Shown: positions 16,540 through 25,307, numbered from the stretch's first letter. The stretch is 64,000 nt of DNA from Streptomyces griseicoloratus (GCF_014534645.1 NZ_JACVQF010000200.1:1-64000); one strand, 5' to 3'. Numbers and translations are program-made. The notes: a model not told the origin generated them from the sequence alone.

Positions 16540-17327
16540 CGCACCAGCTCCAGGTTGCTGCTCACCGGCCGGGCGCCGATGCCCTTGAGCAGCGCCGAGG
16601 CTGCTTGGTTCGATTCGTGGACCTCGGCCCAGGCCGCGGAGAACCCGGAGCGGTGCAGCGTCCCCAGCGCGTGGGCGAGCAGCGCCCGCGCGATGCCGCG
16701 GCGCTGCTCGCCGGCCCGGACCGCGACCAGCCCGATGCGCGGCCGGTTCACCGTCACCACCCGGATCAGACCCAGGTAGCGGTCCGGCGCCGCGGCCACC
16801 GCGTACTTCGACGGGTCGACGATGGTGTCGCCTTCGGGGCGGCGAATGACCTCCGCGGGCATCGACCGCCACCCGACGGTCGCCTCGACTTCGTCCCGGA
16901 TCGCCCGGTCCACCGCCCGCAGCAGACCCTCGTCCACCTGGCCGGCGGGCACGATCGTCACGCCCGAAGGCGGCCGGACTGCTGCGAGCCCCGTGACCCG
17001 CGGGTCGGTCGGCACGGCGTACTCCCACTCGCGGCGCCGGACGGTGAAACCGGCCCGCCGCCAGCCGGCCGTCAGCTCGGCGTCGGCTTCGTCGACCACC
17101 GTGTGCAGCGGCGCCGGCAGTTCCGCCAGCATCACCTCCGCGAGCCGGTCGAAGGTGGCGTCGTGCCAAGCGTCGATGCTGACGAACAAGCGCCCGTCGG
17201 GCCGGTGCTCCGCATATCCGCGGCCGACCACCAGGTCGTCTTCCAGTGCGTGCCATTGCCTGTCCGCGACGCGCGTGATCGTCACCGCGTTGTCGCTCGG
17301 GCCAGATGTGAAAGGCTTCGTGTTCAT
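16536..17327 (-). CDS. GNAT-family N-acetyltransferase, coupled to infA
   Basis: A 263-residue protein with a GNAT acetyltransferase domain in its C-terminal half: [17 protein letters not shown] near 205-221 is the acetyl-CoA pyrophosphate loop, followed by a canonical [12 protein letters not shown] helix. The N-terminal half is a degenerate GNAT-like domain. The start is the ATG at 17327 behind GGAAGGGACT; an upstream GTG would add an unlikely leader. The stop overlaps infA, giving a bicistronic unit. It may acetylate a small amine or a protein; the coupling to a translation factor hints at ribosome-related modification, which is speculation. Confidence 0.85.
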   Translation of the reverse strand: MNTKPFTSGPSDNAVTITRVADRQWHALEDDLVVGRGYAEHRPDGRLFVSIDAWHDATFDRLAEVMLAELPAPLHTVVDEADAELTAGWRRAGFTVRRREWEYAVPTDPRVTGLAAVRPPSGVTIVPAGQVDEGLLRAVDRAIRDEVEATVGWRSMPAEVIRRPEGDTIVDPSKYAVAAAPDRYLGLIRVVTVNRPRIGLVAVRAGEQRRGIARALLAHALGTLHRSGFSAAWAEVHESNQAASALLKGIGARPVSSNLELVR

Positions 17328-17553
17328 CGGAGTCCCTTCCAGAAGTGCCTCGGTCTCAGGCGCTCCTGGCGACACCGAACGTCAGCCGCCGGACCGTGAC
17401 GGGTTGAGGGAGCACCCATGGGTAACTGTGTTCACGGGTCTCACCTCCCTACGACGACTTCACGGTCCACCGCGAAACTAGCAGCGGGGCGCCGCCTCGC
17501 TCAAACCCTTTCCTGCGAGCTCGACCACGCTCCGGTAGGCAGGGCCGCAGAGC

Positions 17554-18585
17554 TCATGCCAGGGCGTTCACCGCCGCAGTGAAAAGGCGTGGCAGGCGGG
17601 CGGCCGTGGGCATGATGTGCGGGGCGAGAGCGGGCCGCTGCCGGGCCCTCACCAGGAGGTCGGTCAGCAGCCGGTGCCGGCGGGTCGCTCGGCTCCAGTC
17701 GGTTTCGTAACGCGTCCATGTCCCCCGGCTCAGGTTGGTGACCAGGGCTTCCGCACCGCTGAGGGCGAGGGAGATGCCCTCGCCGGTCAGCGCGTCGATG
17801 TATCCGGCGGCGTCGCCGACCAACAGGACCCGCCCGTGGGTGCGGGTGCGGACTCTCTGCCGCAGCGGTCCGGCACCTCGCACCGCGGTGACGGCCGCTT
17901 CCGGCGGCAGGCGGTCCGCCAGTTCGGGGAAGCCCGCCAGCTGGACGGCGAAGGGCGCCCTGCGGGTCGTCAGCAGGGCGACGCCCACCAGCGCGGGGCC
18001 GAGCGGGGTGACGTAGGCCTCCGCGTGCTCTCCCCAGTGGACCTCGACGTACGGCGACCACGGTGGCACCGCGTAGTGCCGGCGTAGCCCGTACCGGGCC
18101 TGTCCCCGGGCCTTGACCTCCAGGCCCAGGGAGCGGCGCACGGGTGAGTGGAGGCCGTCGGCGGCGACCAGCCACCGCGCGCGCAGCCCGGCGCCCGGCA
18201 CGGTCACGCCCGTGGTGTCCTGCCGTACCTCCTCCACCCGCAGGGGCAGTACGGGCACTCCCGCGTCCAGGACGGCCTGGTGCAGGGCGCTGTGCAGAGC
18301 GGTGCGGCGGGCACCGAGGCCGGGGCCGTGCCGGAACGCGGCCTGGACCTGGCGGGGGCCTTGGACGTAGCGGATTCCGGTGATGGGGTGGCCGGGGACG
18401 TCCAGGCCGAGGGCGGCGAGGGCACGGACGGCGCCGGGCATCAGTCCCTCACCGCATGCCTTGTCGACGGGTGCCTGGCGCGGCTCGGCGATGACGGCAT
18501 CCAGGCCGGCGCGCACGGCGTGGAGGGCGGTCGCGAGGCCGGCGGGTCCGCCTCCGGCGATCACCAGGTCGTGGCCGCCGTTCAC
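17554..18585 (-). CDS. srsC: FAD-dependent monooxygenase of phenolic lipid operon (SrsC-like)
   Basis: A 343-residue flavoprotein of the geranylgeranyl-reductase/PHBH group. The dinucleotide-binding G-G-G-P-A-G-L-A sits at about residues 10-17, D-G-L-H-S-P-V near 140, and G-D-A-A-G-Y-I-D-A-L-T-G-E-G near 270 is the second FAD motif. In the S. griseus srsABC operon the equivalent enzyme hydroxylates the alkylresorcinol ring to give quinol/quinone lipids. The GTG start at 18585 overlaps the stop of the methyltransferase gene (GTGA). Order and coupling with srsB and srsA support this role; substrate and product here are inferred. Confidence 0.82.
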   Translation of the reverse strand: MNGGHDLVIAGGGPAGLATALHAVRAGLDAVIAEPRQAPVDKACGEGLMPGAVRALAALGLDVPGHPITGIRYVQGPRQVQAAFRHGPGLGARRTALHSALHQAVLDAGVPVLPLRVEEVRQDTTGVTVPGAGLRARWLVAADGLHSPVRRSLGLEVKARGQARYGLRRHYAVPPWSPYVEVHWGEHAEAYVTPLGPALVGVALLTTRRAPFAVQLAGFPELADRLPPEAAVTAVRGAGPLRQRVRTRTHGRVLLVGDAAGYIDALTGEGISLALSGAEALVTNLSRGTWTRYETDWSRATRRHRLLTDLLVRARQRPALAPHIMPTAARLPRLFTAAVNALA

Positions 18586-19097
18586 GCGGGCTCCGCCTGG
18601 GCGAGGGCCGTGTTCTCGCAGCGTACGCGGACGGTGAGCAGCGCGGCGTTGGCGACGGTGAACGCGGTCGCGGTCAGCCATGCGGAGTGCACCAGGGGCA
18701 GGGCGGCGACCTCCACGACGACCGCGACGTAGTTGGGGTGGCGCAGGAAACGGTAGGGTCCCGCGCCGACCAGGCGTGCCCCGGGAACGACGATGACCCG
18801 GGTGTTCCAGTACCGTCCGAGCGTGGTGACGCACCACCAGCGCAGGCCCTGGGCCAGTACGACGAGCGCCAGCATGGGCCAGCCGACGGCGGGCAGGAAC
18901 GGCCGGTCGGCGAGCACGGGTTCGAGCAGGCAGCACGCGAGCAGGCCCGTGTGCAGGGCGACCATGACCGGGTAGTGGCCGCGGCCGTGTTCCACACCGG
19001 CGCGAGCCAGGGTCCAGGCCGCGTTGCGCCGGGCGACGACGAGTTCGGCGCCGCGTTCGAGGGCGACGGCGAGGACGAGTAGCGCATACCACTGCAT
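18582..19097 (-). CDS. srsB: Isoprenylcysteine carboxyl methyltransferase-family O-methyltransferase (SrsB-like)
   Basis: A 171-residue membrane methyltransferase with four to five hydrophobic helices. The conserved C-terminal part (G-A-R-L-V-G-A-G-P-Y-R-F-L-R-H-P-N-Y) is the SAM-binding signature of the ICMT family. In srs-type operons this enzyme methylates a phenolic hydroxyl of the polyketide lipid. I chose ATG 19097, giving M-Q-W-Y-A-L-L; a GTG at 19106 is possible. It lies 13 bases after the PKS gene and overlaps the flavoprotein gene, so all three form one operon. Confidence 0.82.
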   Translation of the reverse strand: MQWYALLVLAVALERGAELVVARRNAAWTLARAGVEHGRGHYPVMVALHTGLLACCLLEPVLADRPFLPAVGWPMLALVVLAQGLRWWCVTTLGRYWNTRVIVVPGARLVGAGPYRFLRHPNYVAVVVEVAALPLVHSAWLTATAFTVANAALLTVRVRCENTALAQAEPA

Positions 19098-19110
19098 AAG
19101 GATCACTCAC

Positions 19111-20346
19111 TCACCAGCGCAGAAGGACGAGTTCGGAACAGAGTCCAGGGCCCATCGCGAGGAGCACCCCCCACGTTCCGGGCTCGGGACGATGGTGTTC
19201 CCGGACGGTTTGCAGGATGTGGAGTACGGAGACGGAGGACATGTTTCCCACCGTGGCGAGGGAGCGCCACGCACAGTCCAGCGCGTCCCCGGGCAGTCCC
19301 AGGGAGTCGCTGACGGCGGAGAGGACCTTGGGGCCGCCCGGGTGGCATACCCAGGTCCCGATGTCGTCGGTGGTGAGGCCGTGTTCGGTCAGGAAGGCGC
19401 GCAGGTGCCCTCCGAAGTGGTCCCGCACGATGCCGGGAACGCCGGCGTCGATCACGACGCGGAATCCGCTCGCGCCGATGTCCCACCCCAGGAGCTGTTC
19501 GGTGTCCGGATACAGGTGGCTGCGCGTGGCGATCACCGAGGGCCCGGCCGCGTGCGGCCCCGCGCCACCGCTGTCACGTCCACCGCGGTCACGTCCACCG
19601 CCATCCCGCTCACCGCTGTCCCGCACACCGCTGCCGCCGCGTGCGATGAGCGCGGCCGCGCCGTCGCCGAACAGGGCACCGGCGACCAGATTGGCCCGGG
19701 AGGCGTCGCTTCGCTGCAGCGTCAGCGAACACAGTTCGACGGTGAGCAGTGCGGCGGTGTGGCCGGGGTGCCCGCGCAGATAGTCGTGCACGCGGGCCAG
19801 ACCGGCCGCACCCGCCACACAGCCCAGCCCGAACACCGGCAGCCTCTTGACGTCCGGCCGCAGCCCCATCCGCCCGGCCAGCCGGGCGTCGAGAGACGGG
19901 GCCGCGACTCCGGTGATGGAGGCGCACACCAGCAGATCGAGATCGTCCGGGCCGAGTCCCGCCTCCTTCAGTGCGCCGGTGAGGGCGGCCTCACCCAGTT
20001 GGAGTCCCGCCGCCATCCACGCGTCGTTGCTCCGTCCGAAGTCACCGAGCCCTGCATACCGCTCGATCGGCAGGGCGAGATGACGCGTGCGCACACCGGC
20101 GGAGGCGTGCAGACGGCGCAGCAGGCCGCGGTCCGCCCCCGGCGGCAGGCACAGGTCGCCGATCCGCTCGGTGAGGTCGTCCTGGGCGTAGCGGTACGGC
20201 GGCAGCGCGGTGCGCACGGCGGCGATGGTGGTCGCCGCGGCGGGCACGTCCGTCCGGGACGGCCCAGGGGGCGGGGAAGGGGTCGGCGACGGGGAAGGGG
20301 ACTGCGACGGCGCAGAGGACGGGTCGACGATCACGGGGACACGCAT
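19111..20346 (-). CDS. srsA: Type III polyketide synthase (alkylresorcinol synthase-like, SrsA)
   Basis: A 411-residue chalcone-synthase-fold enzyme that extends a fatty acyl starter with malonyl-type units and cyclises it to a phenolic lipid. The catalytic triad is C176 (V-F-G-L-G-C-V-A-G), H335 (V-C-H-P-G-G-P-K) and N368 (V-G-N-M-S-S). Two oddities: an N-terminal Ser/Pro repeat at about residues 10-30, and a Gly/Asp/Arg low-complexity insertion at about 237-267 made of degenerate repeats, both outside the conserved core. It is first in the operon with srsB and srsC and divergent from a UbiA prenyltransferase 46 bases away. The match to S. griseus srsABC rests on gene order and family, not an alignment. 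Confidence 0.9.
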   Translation of the reverse strand: MRVPVIVDPSSAPSQSPSPSPTPSPPPGPSRTDVPAAATTIAAVRTALPPYRYAQDDLTERIGDLCLPPGADRGLLRRLHASAGVRTRHLALPIERYAGLGDFGRSNDAWMAAGLQLGEAALTGALKEAGLGPDDLDLLVCASITGVAAPSLDARLAGRMGLRPDVKRLPVFGLGCVAGAAGLARVHDYLRGHPGHTAALLTVELCSLTLQRSDASRANLVAGALFGDGAAALIARGGSGVRDSGERDGGGRDRGGRDSGGAGPHAAGPSVIATRSHLYPDTEQLLGWDIGASGFRVVIDAGVPGIVRDHFGGHLRAFLTEHGLTTDDIGTWVCHPGGPKVLSAVSDSLGLPGDALDCAWRSLATVGNMSSVSVLHILQTVREHHRPEPGTWGVLLAMGPGLCSELVLLRW

Positions 20347-20392
20347 GTCGCTGATGCCTTCCTCGCGCCGGCGGCCCGATTACCTTGCGTAG

Positions 20393-21253
20393 GTGTCTCT
20401 CCACTCGTCCGGAGTTCTCGCGCGTACCCCACACCGCGTCCCGGCGTTGCTGCGCTCATGCCATCCGGAGCCGGCGATCGCCGTGACCGTGTTCGTGACC
20501 GCCCTGGCGGTGGCGGCGGGCCGGGGAGCGGCGGGGTCGGCGGCGGTGGCGGCGGCCGTGCTGACCGGCCAGCTCTCGGTCGGCTGGTGCAACGACGCGA
20601 TCGACGCACAGCGGGACACCGTTTGCGCACGCCGCGACAAACCCGTGGCCACCGGGGAACTCCCAGGCCGGACGGTGGCGGTCGCGGCCGGGACCGCGCT
20701 GGTGCTGTGCGTGCCGCTGTCCCTGCTCAGCGGCCCGGCGGCGGGAGCGGTGCACCTCGTGGGCACGGCCTCGGGCTGGATCTACAACCTGCGGTTGAAG
20801 CACACGGTGCTCTCACCGCTGCCCTACGCCGTGGGCTTCGGCTCGCTGCCGGCGTTCGTCACCCTGGGTCTGGCGTCGCCGTCCTGGCCCGCCTGGTGGG
20901 CGGTGACCGCTGGGGCGCTGCTGGGAGTGGGGGCGCACCTGGTGAACGTCCTTCCGGACATCGAGGACGACCTCACGACCGGTGTGCGCGGGCTGCCGCA
21001 GCGGCTGGGCCGTCCGGCCTGCCGGTGGCTGGCCCCGTTCGTCCTCCTGGCCGCCGTCGGCGTGGTCGTCGCGGGACCTCCCGGAGCGGCCGACGACTCG
21101 GACCGGGTACTGGCCGCAGCGGCCGGAACCGTCGCGATCGCGGGTACGGCCGTGCCCTCCGGGGCCGGCAGCCGGTGGCCGTTCCGGGCGGCGATCGTGG
21201 TGGCCGGAATCGCTGTGGCGCAGCTCGTGCTGCGGGGCTCGGACATGGCCTGA
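20393..21253 (+). CDS. UbiA-family prenyltransferase
   Basis: A 286-residue integral membrane prenyltransferase with eight to nine helices. Both Asp-rich metal-diphosphate sites are present: N-D-A-I-D-A-Q-R-D at residues 67-75 and D-I-E-D-D near 189-193. The Y-N-L-R-L-K motif after the third helix is typical. It would attach a polyprenyl chain to an aromatic acceptor. The GTG at 20393 is the start; only 46 bases separate it from the divergent srsA start, so they share a promoter region. Prenylation of the neighbouring phenolic lipid, or quinone synthesis, is a reasonable but unproven guess. Confidence 0.85.
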   Translation: MSLHSSGVLARTPHRVPALLRSCHPEPAIAVTVFVTALAVAAGRGAAGSAAVAAAVLTGQLSVGWCNDAIDAQRDTVCARRDKPVATGELPGRTVAVAAGTALVLCVPLSLLSGPAAGAVHLVGTASGWIYNLRLKHTVLSPLPYAVGFGSLPAFVTLGLASPSWPAWWAVTAGALLGVGAHLVNVLPDIEDDLTTGVRGLPQRLGRPACRWLAPFVLLAAVGVVVAGPPGAADDSDRVLAAAAGTVAIAGTAVPSGAGSRWPFRAAIVVAGIAVAQLVLRGSDMA

Positions 21254-21420
21254 TGCCGCTCCCGGGCTGCCACGGGCGGCCCGCAGGTCGCATGGCCGCA
21301 GGTCGGATGGCCGCCCGTCGGGTCGTCCCGGGTCAGTGCCACAGCCGCGTATCCCCCGGCGCGGCCTCTCGGCGGTGCCGTGCGCGTTTCCGCGACCCGC
21401 AGGGCGGGGACCCGTGGCCC

Positions 21421-22152
21421 GTGGTGGCGTACGGAGCGGAGCAGCGGGTGGGCATCCCCGTCCTGCGTGCACGCTGGCTGACGCAGACGTTCGTCAACTG
21501 GCCGTTCCGGTCGGAGTCGGTACGGCCTCTGGTGCCCGAAGAACTGGTGGTGGACGAGTACGAGGGGACTGCCTGGGTGGGCTTCACGCCGTTTCTCATG
21601 GCGGACGTGCGGCCTCCCGGCCTGCCCGGCGCGGTGCCCGGTCTCCCGTCGTTCGCGGAGACCAACCTGCGGACCTATGTCCGGCGCCGGGACGGGCGGG
21701 ACGGGTTGTGGTTCCTGTCCATCGCGGTCACCTGCCCCCTGATGCTGGCGGCTCGCGCTCTCGGCGTGCCGTACAGTCCGGGCAGCCTCGGTGTCCGCGC
21801 GGACGGGGACACCGTCTCGTACTCCGGTTCGCGCTGGACCGACGGGGCCTCCTACCGGCTGGTCGTCCGTCCCGGTGACCCGATCGAGCCGACGGAGCGG
21901 GACGTCTGGCTGACCTCGCGCTGGCGTGCGTACACGCGACGGCTCGGCATGCTCTGGGAGACGCCCGTCGAGCACGAGCCGTGGCCGCTGGCCGACGCCG
22001 AGGTCGACGTGCTGGAGCAGACGCTGACCGGCGCTGCGGGCCTGCCGGCCCCTCTCGGCGAGCCCGTGGTGCATTTCTCGGAAGGGGTCCGGCACGTACG
22101 GATCGGGCTCTCGGCTCCCCGTGTCCCGGCGCCCGGCCCTGCCCCTTCGTGA
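21421..22152 (+). CDS. DUF2071 (YqjF-family) protein
   Basis: A 243-residue protein of the DUF2071 family, known in Bacillus as YqjF and of unknown biochemical role. Recognisable family segments are the W-L-T-Q-T-F-V-N-W-P near residue 20, then V-D-E-Y-x-G-x-A-W-V-G-x-x-P-F and a F-x-E-T-N-L-R-T-Y-V motif in the middle. The start is uncertain; I placed it at the GTG at 21421, where family similarity begins, because the frame upstream is antisense to other genes. It overlaps the next gene by 4 bases. No signal peptide. Confidence 0.8.
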   Translation: MVAYGAEQRVGIPVLRARWLTQTFVNWPFRSESVRPLVPEELVVDEYEGTAWVGFTPFLMADVRPPGLPGAVPGLPSFAETNLRTYVRRRDGRDGLWFLSIAVTCPLMLAARALGVPYSPGSLGVRADGDTVSYSGSRWTDGASYRLVVRPGDPIEPTERDVWLTSRWRAYTRRLGMLWETPVEHEPWPLADAEVDVLEQTLTGAAGLPAPLGEPVVHFSEGVRHVRIGLSAPRVPAPGPAPS

Positions 22153-22826
22153 CCCCGGACCGCGACATGAACCGGGCCCTCGCCGCCGGAGCCGCGCAGC
22201 GCCCGCGGCTGCGCTTCGAGGGCTGGATCGCGGGCCTGGGCACCTCGTCCGGGACACGCATCGTGGTGGGCCGGTGGCAACGGTCGCCCTTCGGCCCGTT
22301 CAACGACGTGATGCTCGAACGAGCCGACGGGGAACGCCTGCTGCTGGCCCCCACACCGGAGTCGGCGGATTTCATCAGCGGCACGTACGCCTTCGACACC
22401 GTACGGGTCGTCCCGGTCCACGTGGGCGTCGCGGACGACACCTGGACCGTCGCCGCGGGCACACTCCACCTGCGCTTCACCGTCGGCCGGCGAGCGCTCC
22501 TCGGGTTCCTGCTGTGTGCCGTTCCCGGCGCGCTCGCCCGCCGTCCCGCGTGGAGCGCGCTGACCGACCGGCCCGCCCGCCTGCTGCTGCCCGGCGTGCG
22601 AACGCGCGGCAGCGCCGGTACGGATCGCCGTGAGTGGTACGGCGCCCGGGACCTGCGGTGGATCTGCGCGGTGTCGGCGGTGTTCGAGGGCACCGGCCTC
22701 GGCCGGACGGCGCCCGTCGAACCACCCGTGCGCTTCGGGTTCGGCTCGGTCCCGCGAAGACCCGCGCTCGTCCGGATCACGACCACGGTGGCACCGGTGG
22801 GCATCTTGTCGATCACTGTGCCGTGA
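22149..22826 (+). CDS. Conserved actinobacterial hypothetical protein
   Basis: A 225-residue beta-rich soluble protein. It resembles unannotated actinobacterial proteins I have seen but belongs to no family I can name. It contains R-L-R-F-E-G-W-I-A-G-L-G-T and W-Q-R-S-P-F-G-P-F-N-D-V-M near the start and P-P-V-R-F-G-F-G-S near the end. The GTG at 22149 overlaps the DUF2071 stop (GTGA); an ATG at 22167 is an alternative. Coupled translation with DUF2071 suggests they act together. Confidence 0.7.
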   Translation: MTPDRDMNRALAAGAAQRPRLRFEGWIAGLGTSSGTRIVVGRWQRSPFGPFNDVMLERADGERLLLAPTPESADFISGTYAFDTVRVVPVHVGVADDTWTVAAGTLHLRFTVGRRALLGFLLCAVPGALARRPAWSALTDRPARLLLPGVRTRGSAGTDRREWYGARDLRWICAVSAVFEGTGLGRTAPVEPPVRFGFGSVPRRPALVRITTTVAPVGILSITVP

Positions 22827-22863
22827 TCGCGGCCGCCGGCGATGTCCGGGCGGCCGGCTGGGC

Positions 22864-22880
22864 GGCTCGGCGGACGAGCC
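22864..22880. terminator. Hairpin between convergent genes
   Basis: GGCTCG at 22864-22869 pairs with CGAGCC at 22875-22880, and an outer GCCGGCT/AGCCGGC pair flanks it. It lies between the gene ending at 22826 (plus) and the one ending at 22883 (minus), fitting a shared terminator. Confidence 0.5.
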
Positions 22881-22882
22881 GG

Positions 22883-23446
22883 CTAGCGCGCCGCGCGGTA
22901 GCGGAGGTGGACGACTCCCGAGCTGAAGGTGCGGGTCTCGGCGAGGGCGAGATCCACCCGGCGCTCGTGCCGGGGAAAGAACGGAATCCCGCCGCCGACC
23001 AGCACCGGGTAGACCATGGCCCGGTACTCGTCGATCAGACCCGACGCGGCCGCCTCGGCGGCGAGAGTCGCGCCGCCGATCGCGATGTCGCCCTCCCCCG
23101 GCTCGGCGCGCAACCGCTCGATCTCCTCCGCCAGGCCGCCAGAGGCCAGGCGCGCATTGCCCTGCACCGCCGACAGCGTGGTGGAGAACACCACCTTGGG
23201 GAGCGGCTTCCAGAGGGCGGTCCACTCGAGCATGGAGTCGTCGAGCGACGGGTCCTGGTCGGCGGTCTCCCAGTACAGCATCGTCTCGTACAGTCGTCGT
23301 CCCAGCAGGTGGACGCCGACCTCTCGGATCTCGTCGATCCAGAAGCGGAAGACCTCCTCGTCGGGCGCCGTCCAGTCGAATTTCCCGTCCGGCCCGACGA
23401 TGTAGCCGTCCAGGGAGACGCTCATCGAATAGGTCACGCTGCGCAT
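22883..23446 (-). CDS. Dihydrofolate reductase/RibD C-terminal domain family protein
   Basis: A 187-residue protein of the DHFR-like fold (RibD C-terminal domain family), a group of NADPH-dependent reductases often of unknown substrate. The N-terminus M-S-V-S-L-D-G-Y-I-V-G-P-D-G is diagnostic. W-T-A-L-W-K-P-L-P-K-V-V-F-S-T-T-L follows, and D-I-A-I-G-G-A-T-L-A near residue 120 is the NADPH-binding Gly-rich turn. The ATG at 23446 follows GGAGGGCATCCG and fixes the start; the frame upstream has no family content. Stand-alone gene, so no pathway is indicated. Confidence 0.87.
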   Translation of the reverse strand: MRSVTYSMSVSLDGYIVGPDGKFDWTAPDEEVFRFWIDEIREVGVHLLGRRLYETMLYWETADQDPSLDDSMLEWTALWKPLPKVVFSTTLSAVQGNARLASGGLAEEIERLRAEPGEGDIAIGGATLAAEAAASGLIDEYRAMVYPVLVGGGIPFFPRHERRVDLALAETRTFSSGVVHLRYRAAR

Positions 23447-23625
23447 CGGATGCCCTCCTCGGTGACGGGTTCGACGGTACGACCGCCGGAACGCCTCGGA
23501 CTCATCGCGGCTCGCGGGACGTACTGGGCCGCCGGCTCCGACGGACCGCATGACCGGAGGCCGCACACCGGCCGCCGGTCACGGTGCCGGGGCCGCTGTG
23601 CGCCGTTCGTCCTCGAACCCGGCCG

Positions 23626-25065
23626 CTACCGTTGCGGCACCGGGAACGCCACCGGGCTCTTCGCGCCGTTCCGGCTCACCGCGCGCACGCCGAAGAAGAC
23701 GTTGTCCTTCGACAGGTCCACCTCGTGCCGCGTCACGTCGCCGACCTCGATGACATGCGTCCACTCGGGCGCGGTCGTCTCGCGCCACACCACCTCGTAC
23801 CCCGCGAGATCCGGCTCCGTGCCGCGGTCCCAGACCAGCTCCGTGGCGTTGGTGAGGTTGCTGGTGACGATCTTGGCGTTCTTCGGCGTGCCCGGGGCCT
23901 GGGCGAGGGTCCACAGGGCCGCGCCGTTCACCCGGGCCACCCGCGCGATGTAGTCGAAGTCGCAGAACTCCGGCAGGTCGCCGAACTGCTTGCCGTCCTC
24001 GACGCGCACGTCCTGGTGCTGGTGGGCGAAGTCCTCGGCGGGTTCGGTGAACCGGGCCGCGGGATAGCCGCGTTCGAGGAACGGGATGTGATCGCCGCCG
24101 CGGAGGTAGCGGTCACGGCGGTAGATCACGCGGACGTGCATGCCGGTGGCATCGTTGTCGGCGGTGTCGCGGACGAAGCGGGCGAGCTGGCGCGACGGCG
24201 AGTCGTTCTCGCCGCCCACCGACCGCCGGGTGGCCGCCTGTTCGGGCGTCTCGGAGCTGGGCACGCCCTCGGCGAAGAGCCGGATGGTGTACGGGTCGAG
24301 GGCGCCGTCGTCCGCCTTGGGGCTGCCGACGATGTCGTCGGTGAACATGCCCTGGACGTCCGTGCCCGCGGCCTTGTACCGCGCGGCCATGTGCGTCGCC
24401 CCGTACAGGCCCTGCTCCTCTCCCGCGACGGCCGCGAAGACGATCGTGGCGGCGGGGCGGCGCGTGGCCATGACGCGCGCCAGTTCCATCGACACCGCGA
24501 CGCCGGAGGCGTCGTCGTCCGCGCCCGGGGAGTCGCTGGTCGCGTCCATGACGTCGGTGACGCGGGAGTCGTAGTGCCCGGAGACGATGTAGACCCGCTC
24601 GGGGGTGACCGAGCCGCGCAGGGTGGCGACGACGTTGGTGATCCGGGTCGCGACCGGGATCCGGGACGCCGGTTCCTGGATGTACGACTGGAGTTCGACG
24701 GTCATCCGGCCGCCGGAGGCTTCCGCGTACTTCTGCATCTCGGCGTAGATCCAGTCCCGGGCGGCGCCGATGCCGCGCACCGGGTCGTCCTGGACGGACA
24801 GGGTGTGCCGGGTGCCGAAGGAGGCGAGCTTGCGCACGGTCGCCTCGATGCGTCCGGGGTCGATCTCCTTGAGGAGGGCGCGCAGTTCGCGGGAGGGAGA
24901 CTGCGCGGTGGCGGGGCGGCCTCCGTGTCCCCGGCCAGGGCCCGGTCCGGGGACGGCCGCGGTCGCCTGACCGGTGGCTGCTGCGCCGGCCGCGACCGCT
25001 CCGGCTGCGGCGGTGAGTACGGCTCTTCTTGTGGTGCCGCTGGTTGCCTGTGAAGTGTGCGACAT
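23626..25065 (-). CDS. Secreted M28-family aminopeptidase (Tat-type signal)
   Basis: A 479-residue exported zinc aminopeptidase. The N-terminus has a twin-arginine-like motif (T-T-R-R-A-V-L) and a hydrophobic Ala-rich core ending near residue 37. The M28 zinc ligands and catalytic Glu are in place: H164 (S-G-H-Y-D-S-R), D183-185 (G-A-D-D-D-A-S-G), E216/E217 (A-G-E-E-Q-G-L) and a D-D-I-V-G segment. The last 90 residues look like a fibronectin type III-like beta domain (E-L-V-W-D-R-G, V-V-W-R-E-T). It probably releases N-terminal residues from peptides outside the cell, along with the M14 and X-Pro peptidases downstream. Start ATG at 25065. Confidence 0.9.
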   Translation of the reverse strand: MSHTSQATSGTTRRAVLTAAAGAVAAGAAATGQATAAVPGPGPGRGHGGRPATAQSPSRELRALLKEIDPGRIEATVRKLASFGTRHTLSVQDDPVRGIGAARDWIYAEMQKYAEASGGRMTVELQSYIQEPASRIPVATRITNVVATLRGSVTPERVYIVSGHYDSRVTDVMDATSDSPGADDDASGVAVSMELARVMATRRPAATIVFAAVAGEEQGLYGATHMAARYKAAGTDVQGMFTDDIVGSPKADDGALDPYTIRLFAEGVPSSETPEQAATRRSVGGENDSPSRQLARFVRDTADNDATGMHVRVIYRRDRYLRGGDHIPFLERGYPAARFTEPAEDFAHQHQDVRVEDGKQFGDLPEFCDFDYIARVARVNGAALWTLAQAPGTPKNAKIVTSNLTNATELVWDRGTEPDLAGYEVVWRETTAPEWTHVIEVGDVTRHEVDLSKDNVFFGVRAVSRNGAKSPVAFPVPQR

Positions 25066-25165
25066 GAGGCAATCATCATGGGCACGTCAAACTTTTGACA
25101 AGTGGACTCGGTGCCGAAGGAGCGGTGGCCGCCGTGGCGGAGACCGGCCGGTCCGTGGCCTTCGT

Positions 25166-25198
25166 TTGCCGGAAACCGGGTTTGCCCGTTTCCGGCAA
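25166..25198. promoter_or_regulatory. Perfect 11-bp inverted repeat in the M28/P450 divergent promoter
   Basis: TTGCCGGAAAC at 25166-25176 is exactly mirrored by GTTTCCGGCAA at 25188-25198; the 11-base spacer contains GGG and CCC that extend the pairing with one bulged C. There is no T tract, and both neighbouring genes start rather than end here. It is better read as an operator or an RNA structure in the P450 leader than as a terminator. The factor is unknown. Confidence 0.5.
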
Positions 25199-25307
25199 GG
25201 GTTACAGTCGGCGGGCAGTCGCCGCCGGCGGCGGGCGGGCCCCCTTCCGGGAGCCGTGAGCCCTCACCGTCGGTCACCGTCGTGAGCCGTCAGTGAGGTG
25301 GTAGCCC

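Noticed and set aside
19024-21420. Upstream extension of the DUF2071 frame
   Set aside because: It overlaps srsA antisense and the UbiA gene; only the part from about 21421 matches the family.
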